From: SIG673 sp045653945
GTDB taxonomy: Bacteria; Bacillota; Clostridia; Oscillospirales; CAG-272
Direction: 5' to 3'
NCBI GenBank assembly: GCA_045653945.1
Contig: JAZOML010000021.1
Location: 1 to 14,174, forward strand
DNA: 14,174 nt
Part shown: positions 5,108 to 12,401 of the stretch, piece by piece
How positions within the stretch are numbered: position 1 is the stretch's first letter
Layout: every line of letters begins with the position of its first letter
Program-made: the position numbers and the translations under genes
The notes under the pieces: model-generated
The model's input: the letters and a program-made list of their open reading frames with translations, nothing else
The model's database searches: none
Told to the model about the DNA's origin: nothing

Positions 5108-5422
5108 ATGAATATTTTAAAGAAAATCAACCAAATGCGTCTTGATCGTAATTGGTCTATATACCGTTTATCTGTAGAATCCGGAATTTCTCAATCAACG
5201 CTAACGAATATGTTTAACCGAGAAACCCTACCCTCGATAACAACACTTGAATGCATTTGCAGTGCTTTCGGTATTTCAATGTCTGATTTTTTCAAAGAAG
5301 ATAGCTCTGATAAAGATAACGAAGCGGAAAAAAATTTAATCACGTTATACAAAAATGCTTCGCCCGAAATTCAAAATGCCATCCTTACAATATTAACCGA
5401 GATAACAACACACAGTAATTAA
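5108..5422 (+). CDS. XRE family helix-turn-helix regulator
   Basis: A 104-residue DNA-binding protein. Residues 4-61 are a Cro/C1-type HTH: INQMRLDRNWSIYRLSVESG, then SQSTLTNMFNRETLPSITTL as recognition region, then ICSAFGISMSDFF. The C-terminal 40 residues form a charged helix pair that may dimerise. GGAG is at 5097-5100, 7 nt before the start. The -10 box TATAAT at 5089-5094 is clear but no good -35 box is seen. The three CATATGGG sites upstream suggest autorepression together with repression of the divergent TM2 operon. No terminator is visible before the leu promoter 28 bp downstream of its stop. Confidence 0.85.
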   Translation: MNILKKINQMRLDRNWSIYRLSVESGISQSTLTNMFNRETLPSITTLECICSAFGISMSDFFKEDSSDKDNEAEKNLITLYKNASPEIQNAILTILTEITTHSN

Positions 5423-5449
5423 AATTATAATGTTTTTCACTAAAAGGTC

Positions 5450-5478
5450 TTGACAAACGCCGTCGGTTATATTATAAT
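5450..5478 (+). promoter_or_regulatory. leu operon promoter
   Basis: Consensus TTGACA (5450-5455), 17-bp spacer and consensus TATAAT (5473-5478); transcription should start near 5485. So strong a promoter fits control by attenuation rather than by initiation. Confidence 0.9.
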
Positions 5479-5484
5479 AGAAAG

Positions 5485-5768
5485 GAAGTGAAAATATATT
5501 CGGCTTTGACAGGGCAAAAGATTCCTAAATTTGCGATCATCAGAGAGCTGCCGTACGGTGCAAGGCAGTGGCGCAGTCGGAAATCGAACTCTCCCTTGAG
5601 CCTTCAACTGAACGGTATAAAACCTAGTAGGAAGAACGGGCTTCTCCCGTTACAGAGATAGCATATATTTGTATGCAATAAGGTGGGCTTAAATTTTAAG
5701 TCAATCAGAGTGGTACCGCGAAAAGTTTGCTTTCGTCTCTGTCGTTTGTTCGACAGAGTTTTTTTATT
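5485..5768 (+). promoter_or_regulatory. Leucine T-box riboswitch leader
   Basis: The leader senses uncharged tRNA-Leu and controls termination before leuA. Stem I is readable: GGCTT (5502-5506) with GAGCC (5598-5602), AGGG (5511-5514) with CCCT (5593-5596), GATTCC (5520-5525) with GGAAATC (5579-5585), TGCG (5532-5535) with CGCA (5572-5575). The specifier loop contains GAACTC, giving CTC (Leu) at 5589-5591. The AGAGAG and GGTG elements of the distal arm are at 5542-5560. Another hairpin is AACGGG/CCCGTT (5635-5651). The T-box is AGAGTGGTACCGCG (5707-5720); its TGGT can pair with the ACCA end of a tRNA with discriminator A, as tRNA-Leu has. In the antiterminator, CAGAG (5706-5710) pairs with CTCTG (5737-5741), which the terminator would otherwise use. 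Confidence 0.95.
5737..5766 (+). terminator. T-box attenuator terminator
   Basis: CTCTGTCG (5737-5744) with CGACAGAG (5751-5758) and a T-run 5759-5765. Its 5' arm is shared with the antiterminator, so binding of uncharged tRNA disrupts it. Confidence 0.92.
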
Positions 5769-5866
5769 TTCACCGCTTTCTGAAAAATTTCTATAAACGG
5801 CTTTTGCCATATTTCAAATTATATTATTTTATAAAAATATAACATTTACATAAAGGAAAACACATT

Positions 5867-7525
5867 ATGAAAAACGTAGCAAAATACCAAAAGCAATTCT
5901 TCCCTGCGCCCAAAACGGCGATGAAGTGGACTGAAAAGAATTACATTGAAAAGGCTCCCAAGTGGTGCTCCGTTGACCTTCGCGACGGAAATCAGTCGCT
6001 TATAATTCCGATGAGCCTTGAAGAAAAATTAGAATTTTTCAAGCTGCTCGTTGAGGTAGGCTTTAAGGAAATTGAGGTCGGCTTCCCCGCTGCAAGTGAA
6101 ACGGAATACACCTTCCTCCGTACACTTATTGAGCAAAATCTTATTCCCGACGACGTAACCGTTCAGGTTCTTACACAGAGCCGTGAGCATATCATCCGCA
6201 AGACCTTTGAGGCGCTCAAGGGCTGCAAAAGCGCTATCGTTCACCTTTACAACTCAACGTCGGTTGCGCAACGTGAGCAGGTTTTCAGAAAGTCAAAGGA
6301 AGAAATAATCAAGATTGCCGTTGAGGGTGCAAAGCTTTTCAACAAGATAGCAGAGGAAACGGGCGAAAAATTCCGCTATGAGTACTCTCCCGAGTCCTTT
6401 ACGGGTACTGAGCCTGAATTTGCTCTTGAAATATGCAACGCTGTGCTCGATATATGGAAGCCCACGCCTGACCGCAAGGCTATTATCAATCTCCCCGTAA
6501 CCGTTGAGGTTTCTATGCCACACGTTTACGCAAATCAGGTTGAATATATGTGCGACAATTTAAAGTACCGTGAGGCAGTTGAGGTATCGCTCCACCCCCA
6601 CAACGACAGAGGCTGTGCGGTTGCGGACTGCGAGCTTGGACTCCTTGCAGGTGCGGATAGAATTGAGGGTACACTCTTTGGTAACGGCGAAAGAACAGGT
6701 AATGCGGACATTGTAACCCTTGCGCTCAATATGTATGCGCAGGGAATTGACCCTGAGCTTGAGCTTTCGGATATGCCAAAAATCACCGAGCTTTACGAAA
6801 GAGTAACGAGAATGCACGTTTACGAGCGTCAGCCGTATGCAGGCAAGCTTGTATTTGCTGCTTTCTCGGGTTCACATCAGGACGCTATCGCAAAGGGTAT
6901 GAAGTACCGCGAGGAAAAGAACTGCGCTACTTGGACAGTCCCATACTTGCCCATCGACCCCACCGACGTTGGCAGAGAGTACGAAACCGACGTTATCCGT
7001 ATCAACTCCCAGTCAGGAAAGGGTGGTATCGGTTATTTGCTTGAGCATAACTACGGCTACGTGCTTCCTGCAAAAATGCGTGAGGATGTCGGCTATGCCG
7101 TCAAGAGCGTTTCTGACCACGCACACGCCGAGCTTTCACCTGCGCAGGTGCTTGAAGTATTCACAAATAGCTACGTCAACGTTGAAGCTCCCTTCAAGCT
7201 TATTGATTGCCACTTCGTAAGAGGTGAAGAGGTTAAGGCTTATCTCACCGTTGAAAAGGACGGTGAGCATATTGAGTTTACCGCAAGAGGTAACGGACAC
7301 CTTGACTCGGTTGCAAATGCTATTAAAAAGCATCTTGGCGTTACTTTCTCTGACCTTACCTACGAGGAGCACGCGCTCTCGCAGGGCTCTACCGCAAAGG
7401 CTGTAACCTATATGAGTATCACTCTTGAAAACGGCAAAAAGGTTTGGGGAGCAGGTATTCACGACGATATTATTGTTTCCTCTATCAACGCACTTTTCTC
7501 CGCTGTTAACCGCAGCATACAATAA
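5867..7525 (+). CDS. leuA: 2-isopropylmalate synthase, type 2
   Basis: First committed enzyme of leucine synthesis: acetyl-CoA plus 2-ketoisovalerate gives 2-isopropylmalate. The 552 residues, and the N-terminal FFPAPKTAMKWTEK and WCSVDLRDGNQSL, identify the type 2 (yeast/actinobacterial-like) form rather than the roughly 510-residue type 1. The catalytic TIM barrel covers about 30-310: Arg38/Asp39 region, metal ligands in HPHNDRG (His243, His245) and GNGERTGNAD near 272-281. A linker follows, then a C-terminal regulatory dimer domain at about 425-552 (VEAPFKLIDCHF, then GNGHLDSVANAI), where leucine feedback inhibition acts in this family. AAAGGA is 12-15 nt upstream of ATG 5867. It is the first gene after the T-box. 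Confidence 0.95.
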   Translation: MKNVAKYQKQFFPAPKTAMKWTEKNYIEKAPKWCSVDLRDGNQSLIIPMSLEEKLEFFKLLVEVGFKEIEVGFPAASETEYTFLRTLIEQNLIPDDVTVQVLTQSREHIIRKTFEALKGCKSAIVHLYNSTSVAQREQVFRKSKEEIIKIAVEGAKLFNKIAEETGEKFRYEYSPESFTGTEPEFALEICNAVLDIWKPTPDRKAIINLPVTVEVSMPHVYANQVEYMCDNLKYREAVEVSLHPHNDRGCAVADCELGLLAGADRIEGTLFGNGERTGNADIVTLALNMYAQGIDPELELSDMPKITELYERVTRMHVYERQPYAGKLVFAAFSGSHQDAIAKGMKYREEKNCATWTVPYLPIDPTDVGREYETDVIRINSQSGKGGIGYLLEHNYGYVLPAKMREDVGYAVKSVSDHAHAELSPAQVLEVFTNSYVNVEAPFKLIDCHFVRGEEVKAYLTVEKDGEHIEFTARGNGHLDSVANAIKKHLGVTFSDLTYEEHALSQGSTAKAVTYMSITLENGKKVWGAGIHDDIIVSSINALFSAVNRSIQ

Positions 7526-7552
7526 CTAACTATTCAAAGGAGATTTACCGTT

Positions 7553-8812
7553 ATGGCAATGACTATGACTCAAAAAATACTTGCCGCACACGCAGGACTT
7601 GACAGTGTTGTGGCAGGTCAGCTCATAAACGCAAGGCTTGATATGGTGCTCGGAAACGACATCACCTCTCCCGTTGCAATAAATGAATTCAAAAAGTACG
7701 GATTTACCGAGGTTTTTGATAAAGAAAAGGTTTCTCTTGTTATGGACCATTTCGTTCCCAACAAGGATATCAAGGCGGCTCAGCAGACAAAGCAGTGCCG
7801 TTGCTTTGCAAACGAGTGCCAAATTAAGAATTACTACGACGTTGGCGATATGGGAATTGAACACGCTCTTCTTCCCGAAAAGGGACTTGTAGGCCCCGGC
7901 GACGTTATTATCGGTGCTGACTCCCACACCTGTACCTACGGTGCTCTCGGTGCTTTTTCAACCGGTGTAGGTTCTACCGATATGGCGGCGGGAATGGCAA
8001 CCGGTCAGGCTTGGTTTAAAGTCCCCTCGGCTATCAAATTTGTGCTTACGGGTAAGCTTAAGGAGTGCTGCTCGGGTAAGGACGTTATCCTTTACATAAT
8101 CGGCAAGATTGGTGTTGACGGTGCTCTTTACAAGTCTATGGAGTTTACAGGAGAGGGTATGCACACCCTTTCTATGGACGATAGACTTTGTATGGCTAAT
8201 ATGGCTATCGAGGCAGGCGCAAAGAACGGTATCTTTGAGGTTGATGACGTAACTATCGCTTACTATGAGGAGCGTAAAACTCACCCCTATACCGTATACA
8301 CCGCAGACGAGGATGCTCCCTACGACGAGGTTATTGAAATCAATCTTTCCGAAATTGAGCCCACCGTTGCCTGTCCGCATCTCCCTGAAAACACCAAGAA
8401 CGCAAGCGAGCTTTCCGACATTAAGATTGACCAGTGCGTCATCGGCTCCTGCACAAACGGACGTCTTTCCGATATGGCGGCGGCAGCTAAAATCCTTGAA
8501 GGCAAGCATGTTGCAAAGGGTGTACGTTGCATTATTATTCCTGCAACTCAAAAGATTTATATGGAGTGTGTAAAGCTCGGATATATTGAAACCTTTATAA
8601 ATGCAGGCTGTGTTGTTTCAACTCCTACCTGCGGTCCGTGTCTTGGCGGATATATGGGTATTCTTGCAGAGGACGAGGTCGCTATTGCAACCACAAACAG
8701 AAACTTCGTCGGCAGAATGGGGCATATCACCTCTAAGATTTACCTCTCAAGTCCCGAAACGGCGGCAACCTCGGCAATTACGGGTTACATCACCGACCCA
8801 AGAGCTATATAA
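7553..8812 (+). CDS. leuC: 3-isopropylmalate dehydratase large subunit
   Basis: With LeuD this aconitase-family enzyme isomerises 2-isopropylmalate to 3-isopropylmalate through a [4Fe-4S] cluster. The three cluster cysteines are visible: Cys300 in VIGSCTNGR, Cys360 and Cys363 in CGPCLGG. Other family motifs are MDHFVP (64-69) and GADSHTCTYGALGAFSTGVG (121-140). The 419-residue length and this sequence style place it in the archaeal/HacA-like LeuC group, not the 465-residue E. coli type. The start follows AAAGGAG. The gene begins 27 nt after leuA and ends 15 nt before leuD. Homoaconitase is an alternative reaction for the subfamily, but the leu operon context decides for LeuC. Confidence 0.95.
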   Translation: MAMTMTQKILAAHAGLDSVVAGQLINARLDMVLGNDITSPVAINEFKKYGFTEVFDKEKVSLVMDHFVPNKDIKAAQQTKQCRCFANECQIKNYYDVGDMGIEHALLPEKGLVGPGDVIIGADSHTCTYGALGAFSTGVGSTDMAAGMATGQAWFKVPSAIKFVLTGKLKECCSGKDVILYIIGKIGVDGALYKSMEFTGEGMHTLSMDDRLCMANMAIEAGAKNGIFEVDDVTIAYYEERKTHPYTVYTADEDAPYDEVIEINLSEIEPTVACPHLPENTKNASELSDIKIDQCVIGSCTNGRLSDMAAAAKILEGKHVAKGVRCIIIPATQKIYMECVKLGYIETFINAGCVVSTPTCGPCLGGYMGILAEDEVAIATTNRNFVGRMGHITSKIYLSSPETAATSAITGYITDPRAI

Positions 8813-8827
8813 GGAGGACGTAAGACA

Positions 8828-9313
8828 ATGATAGCACACGGAATTGTTCATAAATACGGCGACAACGTTGACACCGACGTTATTATTCCTGCAAGATATT
8901 TAAACACTGCAAACCACGCCGAGCTTGCGAGCCACTGTATGGAGGACATCGACAAGGATTTTGTAAACAAGGTAAAAAAAGGCGACGTTATGGTCGGCGG
9001 AGCTAACTTCGGCTGCGGCTCATCAAGAGAACACGCACCTATATCCATTAAGGAAGCCGGCATTTCGGTAGTTATTGCCGAGACCTTTGCAAGAATTTTC
9101 TACCGCAACGCAATCAACATCGGTCTTGCTATTCTTGAATGTCCCGAGGCAAGTGAGAAAATCCAGGCAGGCGATGACGTTGAGGTTGATTTCGACACCG
9201 GAGTTATAACCAACCACACAAAGGGAGAAACCTATCAGGCTCAGCCCTTCCCTCCGTTTATTCAGGATATAATCGCAAAGGGCGGTCTTTTTAATTCTAT
9301 TTCTAAAAAGTAA
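8828..9313 (+). CDS. leuD: 3-isopropylmalate dehydratase small subunit
   Basis: Swivelling small subunit that completes the active site of LeuC. The 161-residue length matches the short, archaeal-type LeuD. Motifs: GDNVDTDVIIPARYLNT at 11-27, where the YLNT loop contacts the substrate, and GANFGCGSSREHAP at 58-71, which contributes the active-site Ser/Arg. The start ATG 8828 has AAGGAGG 9-15 nt upstream. The spacing to leuC is 15 nt and to leuB 11 nt, so the three are cotranscribed and probably translationally coupled. Confidence 0.95.
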   Translation: MIAHGIVHKYGDNVDTDVIIPARYLNTANHAELASHCMEDIDKDFVNKVKKGDVMVGGANFGCGSSREHAPISIKEAGISVVIAETFARIFYRNAINIGLAILECPEASEKIQAGDDVEVDFDTGVITNHTKGETYQAQPFPPFIQDIIAKGGLFNSISKK

Positions 9314-9324
9314 GAGGCTACAAA

Positions 9325-10395
9325 ATGGAAAAGAAAATTACAGTTTTAAAGGGCGACGGTATAGGCCCTGAAATAGTAGACGAGGCGCTGAAGGTTCTCG
9401 ATAAAATCGCTACAAAGTACGGACATAAATTTGATTACACCTATGTTGACATCGGTGGTTGTTCCATTGATAAATTCGGAGTACCGATAACTGACGAGGG
9501 TATGGCGCTTTGCAAGAGTGCGGATAGCGTTCTTCTCGGTGCTGTTGGCGGTCCAAAGTGGGATAGCTGTCCCCCTGCAATCCGTCCCGAAAAGGCTCTG
9601 CTTGCAGTCCGCAAGGAGCTTGGACTTTTTGCAAATCTACGCCCCACAAAGCTTTTTAAGCAGCTTGCGGATGCTTCTCCTCTTAAGCAGTCTATTATTG
9701 GAAACGGCATTGACCTGCTTATCGTAAGAGAGCTTACGGGTGGCGTTTATTTTGGCAAAAGAGTAACCGAGGAGGTGGGCGGCGAGCTTGTAGCTACCGA
9801 CTATATGCCTTATTCCGAGCACGAAATTGAGCGTATCGGACGCGTTGCTTTTGAAACCGCTATGAAGCGCGGAAAAAAGCTGGCATCCGTTGACAAGGCA
9901 AACGTTCTTGACACATCACGTCTTTGGAGAAAGACAATGCACCGTTTAGCCGAGGAATATCCCGAGGTTGAGTACAGTGATATTCTCGTTGACAATACCG
10001 CTATGCAGCATATCAAGAACCCCACACAGTTTGACGTTCTCGTTACCGAAAATATGTTCGGTGATATTCTTTCCGATGAGGCTTCAATGCTCACCGGCTC
10101 TATCGGTATGATGCCCTCTGCTTCGCTTTCGTCGGGCAGCCTCGGTATGTATGAGCCTATTCACGGCTCCGCTCCCGATATTGCGGGTATGAACATCGCT
10201 AACCCGATAGGTACAATTCTTTCCGCCGCTATGATGCTCCGCTATTCCTTTGATATGGCAAATGAGGCTGACGCTATCGAAAATGCGGTCAACGCAGTGC
10301 TTGACAAGGGTTATCGTACAGGCGACATTATGCAGGACGGCTGCACAAAGGTAACCTGCTCTGAAATGGGCGACCTTGTGTGTGCAAATATATAA
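9325..10395 (+). CDS. leuB: 3-isopropylmalate dehydrogenase
   Basis: NAD-dependent oxidation and decarboxylation of 3-isopropylmalate, the product becoming 2-ketoisocaproate; a branched-chain aminotransferase encoded elsewhere makes leucine. The 356 residues are standard. Visible motifs: GDGIGPEIV (10-18), LLGAVGGPKWD (70-80), the LRPTK loop with substrate-binding arginines (about 105-109), RELTGGVYFG (135-144) with the IPMDH-specific Arg, ENMFGDILSDEAS with the metal aspartates, and HGSAPDIAG for NAD binding. The last gene of the operon, followed by the terminator at 10527-10554. The ribosome site is weak (AAGAGG, 10 nt upstream), which makes coupling to leuD likely. Confidence 0.96.
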   Translation: MEKKITVLKGDGIGPEIVDEALKVLDKIATKYGHKFDYTYVDIGGCSIDKFGVPITDEGMALCKSADSVLLGAVGGPKWDSCPPAIRPEKALLAVRKELGLFANLRPTKLFKQLADASPLKQSIIGNGIDLLIVRELTGGVYFGKRVTEEVGGELVATDYMPYSEHEIERIGRVAFETAMKRGKKLASVDKANVLDTSRLWRKTMHRLAEEYPEVEYSDILVDNTAMQHIKNPTQFDVLVTENMFGDILSDEASMLTGSIGMMPSASLSSGSLGMYEPIHGSAPDIAGMNIANPIGTILSAAMMLRYSFDMANEADAIENAVNAVLDKGYRTGDIMQDGCTKVTCSEMGDLVCANI

Positions 10396-10526
10396 AGAAG
10401 ATACGGTCGCTTTTGAAAAAGCTCCGCAAAACTTCTTTTACACCGCCACCGTCAAGGTAACGGTGCAAAAGAACACTTCGTATAGTTTTCTCAAAAATAA
10501 CGCATTTCCTCATACATCAGCAAAAC
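10396..10526 (+). other. leu operon trailer, no gene seen
   Basis: This stretch contains one small hairpin, CACCGT (10447-10452) with ACGGTG (10460-10465), which lacks a T-run. I see no open frame with a ribosome site. Confidence 0.5.
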
Positions 10527-10554
10527 AAAAGCTCCTCGTTTCGAGGAGCTTTTT
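10527..10554 (+). terminator. leu operon terminator
   Basis: A perfect 12-bp stem, AAAAGCTCCTCG (10527-10538) with CGAGGAGCTTTT (10542-10553), a TTT loop and a T-run. It would also act for transcripts arriving on the other strand. Confidence 0.92.
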
Positions 10555-10576
10555 GTGTCTTTTTTCCAAAAAACTA

Positions 10577-10605
10577 TTGCAAAATAACGCATACTGTGAT
10601 ATAAT
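10577..10605 (+). promoter_or_regulatory. Promoter of the structured RNA
   Basis: TTGCAA (10577-10582), 17-bp spacer, TATAAT (10600-10605). The predicted start near 10612 coincides with the 5' arm of the long hairpin, so the RNA would begin inside its own closing stem. Confidence 0.8.
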
Positions 10606-10609
10606 ATGG

Positions 10610-10771
10610 TTGTCACACAAAATTTAATAACAAGTACTATGGGATAACTCTCTATTTTTATAGGGGGCTTTATATCTATACCTATTTGTCAATAATGAAT
10701 TTAGCAAAAATGCAAATTCCACTTGACGATAGGTAGAGTTTTCTCCGTACTTGTTAGGTTTTGTGTGACAA
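10610..10771 (+). ncRNA. Long-hairpin noncoding RNA, 6S RNA candidate
   Basis: A transcription unit of about 160 nt whose ends pair perfectly: TTGTCACACAAAA (10610-10622) with 10759-10771 (13 bp), AACAAGTAC (10629-10637) with 10747-10755 (9 bp), AACTCT (10646-10651) with 10735-10740. The centre is an asymmetric open region, 10652-10679. A terminal arm follows: ACCTAT (10680-10685) with 10729-10734, GTCAA (10688-10692) with 10723-10727, GAATTT (10697-10702) with 10714-10719, and a GC-closed loop. One rod with closing stem, interrupted centre and terminal stem, about 160-200 nt, with its own promoter just before the 5' end, is the layout of 6S RNA, which binds housekeeping RNA polymerase. I cannot confirm the 6S consensus. 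Alternatives are another regulatory RNA or a mobile palindrome. Existence as a structured RNA is much better supported than its identity. Confidence 0.6.
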
Positions 10772-10792
10772 CAATCGGAGTTTGCGTTTTTC

Positions 10793-10826
10793 GGTGTGTG
10801 CAGCTTCGGTTGCTCACACCTTTTTT
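10793..10826 (+). terminator. Terminator of the structured RNA
   Basis: GGTGTGTGCAGC (10793-10804) pairs with GTTGCTCACACC (10809-10820; one T-T mismatch, one G-T pair) around a TTCG tetraloop, then T 10821-10826. It separates the RNA from the SHOCT gene that starts 30 nt later. Confidence 0.9.
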
Positions 10827-10855
10827 ATTTTATACTTATATTGAAAGGATTTACT

Positions 10856-11527
10856 ATGGACGAAAAAGTTTTGATCAGAAGCGAAGTTGACAAAAAAAGA
10901 ATGAGCATTATGTACGGAATTGTGTCGGCTTTTTTTGCGGCAGGTGCGATTTTATTTTTGCTTCTCTTTATATTAGAGGATGATTATACTTACTATTATA
11001 GCTTTGATTATGGTTATGGTTATAGTTCATCAGGCTCTATAAACTCCACGCGTTCCGCGTTTGATGCGGCAATACAGGGCGAGGAAGGGTATCTTGTGAT
11101 GCTAATTATTTCAGGATTTTTTATTTTACTTGGAATTATTGGTTTTGTATTTGCATTTGCTCACACTAGATGCAAGCTTGAGATTACTGAAAACAACGTA
11201 AAAGGAAAAAGCTTGTTTGGCAAGCAGGTGGTTCTGCCTATGTATATGGTTTCCGCATATTCAACCCGCAAATTTTTATCCACCATTGCGGTAGCAACCT
11301 CGTCAGGCTTAACAAAATTTGCACTAATTAAAAATTACGAGGAAATTGGTGCTGTTTTATCACAAAAAATAAATGAAAGACAAGAGCAAACCACTACAAC
11401 AAAGACGAACACCCAAGCAAAAAGCAATTCTCTTGATGATCTTGCAAAAATAAAAGAGCTTCTTGATATGGGAGTAATTACTCAAGAGGAATTTGACGCA
11501 AAGAAAAAAGAAATTCTCGGTTTATAA
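10856..11527 (+). CDS. SHOCT domain membrane protein
   Basis: A 223-residue protein with two membrane helices, about 18-40 and 80-103, separated by an outside loop rich in Tyr, Gly and Ser (about 42-62). Residues 105-170 form a soluble region (CKLEITENNVKGKSLFGKQ and onwards) that looks like a bacterial PH-like domain. A Thr/Gln-rich linker follows, then a C-terminal SHOCT domain at 192-223 (LDDLAKIKELLDMGVITQEEFDAKK), a short oligomerisation or binding module. ATG 10856 follows AAAGGA; an upstream in-frame GTG at 10796 lies inside the terminator hairpin and is rejected. I see no strong promoter of its own, so it may depend on readthrough from the RNA gene. Function unknown. Confidence 0.8.
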   Translation: MDEKVLIRSEVDKKRMSIMYGIVSAFFAAGAILFLLLFILEDDYTYYYSFDYGYGYSSSGSINSTRSAFDAAIQGEEGYLVMLIISGFFILLGIIGFVFAFAHTRCKLEITENNVKGKSLFGKQVVLPMYMVSAYSTRKFLSTIAVATSSGLTKFALIKNYEEIGAVLSQKINERQEQTTTTKTNTQAKSNSLDDLAKIKELLDMGVITQEEFDAKKKEILGL

Positions 11528-11531
11528 AAAC

Positions 11532-11568
11532 AAAAGGAACAGCGTGACACCGAAGCTGTTCCTTTTTT
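11532..11568. terminator. Terminator between SHOCT and epimerase genes
   Basis: AAAAGGAACAGC (11532-11543) with GCTGTTCCTTTT (11555-11566), 11-nt loop. T-runs on both strands make it suitable for the two convergent genes. Confidence 0.88.
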
Positions 11569-11578
11569 ATATTTGATT

Positions 11579-12331
11579 TTAAAACAGCGGCTTTAAATTC
11601 TTATAGCTTATTGCCATTTGTCCCCAGTCGTCGCCTGAATCTGGGGCGTTATCCTGTTCAACGAGGGCGTTTTCAATACCGAGGCTATCGCAAACTGTGA
11701 TAAGCGGTTTAAAGTCGATAATTCCCTCTCCGCAAGCACAAATGCTGCCCTTGGGTTCCGTTTTCATATCCTTAAAATGCACGTCGGTAACTCTTTCTTT
11801 ACCGAGCTTTTTTATATAATCAAGAAAATCATAACCTGCGTACTTCATCCAGTATGTATCAACAATAAAGGTCATTTCAGGTGCGTTTTCTATCATATAG
11901 TCGTAAAGCGTTACGCCGCCGTCCTTGACAAACTCTATATCGTGATTATGGTAAGAAAAATTCATCCCCGCCGCCTTAATTTTCTTTACGGGTTTACTGA
12001 TATCGGCAATAAAACGGCTTACGCCCTCTATGGTACGCTCATATTTATTATCAAGCCAACCAAGACCGATTGTGGGGCAGCCGTAAATTTGGTGTTCCTT
12101 TATCAGTGCATCGGTGTCGTTTATGATACGGTCAAGGGGAGAGTGAGTGCAGGTTATCGGCATATCAAACTCCTGCGAAAAATCACGGAGCTGATACGGG
12201 TCCATTTTGCAAATTGCTGACATTTGTGCTATTTCGTATCCGATTTCCTTCATCGCCTTAAAGGATAGATAAAGGTCCTCGGGTGTCTGCGTTTTAGTTC
12301 TTATCGAAAAAAACTGTGCGCCAAGCTTCAT
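11579..12331 (-). CDS. Sugar phosphate isomerase/epimerase (xylose isomerase-like TIM barrel)
   Basis: A 250-residue cytosolic protein of the AP-endonuclease-2/xylose-isomerase-like TIM barrel family, whose members isomerise or epimerise sugars, inositol derivatives and related polyols with a divalent metal. Motifs on the strand ends: YHNHDIEF (127-134), FIVDTYW (155-161) with Asp158, DVHFKDM (183-189) with His185, GEGIIDF (201-207) and VEQD (224-227). These supply the usual Glu/Asp/His metal set. The length is slightly short of the usual 260-290. AAGGAG precedes the start by about 10 nt. It has its own promoter (12369-12397) and no sugar transport or catabolic neighbour in the window, so the substrate cannot be guessed. 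Confidence 0.87.
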   Translation of the reverse strand: MKLGAQFFSIRTKTQTPEDLYLSFKAMKEIGYEIAQMSAICKMDPYQLRDFSQEFDMPITCTHSPLDRIINDTDALIKEHQIYGCPTIGLGWLDNKYERTIEGVSRFIADISKPVKKIKAAGMNFSYHNHDIEFVKDGGVTLYDYMIENAPEMTFIVDTYWMKYAGYDFLDYIKKLGKERVTDVHFKDMKTEPKGSICACGEGIIDFKPLITVCDSLGIENALVEQDNAPDSGDDWGQMAISYKNLKPLF

Positions 12332-12368
12332 AACGGATATACTCCTTTTTTAAATTAGCTTTTTCTTG

Positions 12369-12397
12369 ATTATAGCACACGTCAATACCATTTTCAA
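12369..12397 (-). promoter_or_regulatory. Promoter of the isomerase/epimerase gene
   Basis: On the minus strand TTGAAA (complement of 12392-12397), 17-bp spacer ending in TGTGC, TATAAT (complement of 12369-12374): an extended -10 promoter. Confidence 0.78.
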
Positions 12398-12401
12398 GTA
12401 T

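Noticed and set aside
7958..8551. 197-residue minus-strand frame inside leuC
   Set aside because: Shadow of leuC in another frame, with no ribosome site or recognisable domain.
10447..10465. Hairpin after leuB as terminator
   Set aside because: The stem is followed by CAAAAG, not a T-run; the real terminator is at 10527-10554.
10796..10855. Earlier GTG start for the SHOCT protein
   Set aside because: The first 20 residues would be encoded by the RNA terminator; ATG 10856 has AAAGGA upstream.
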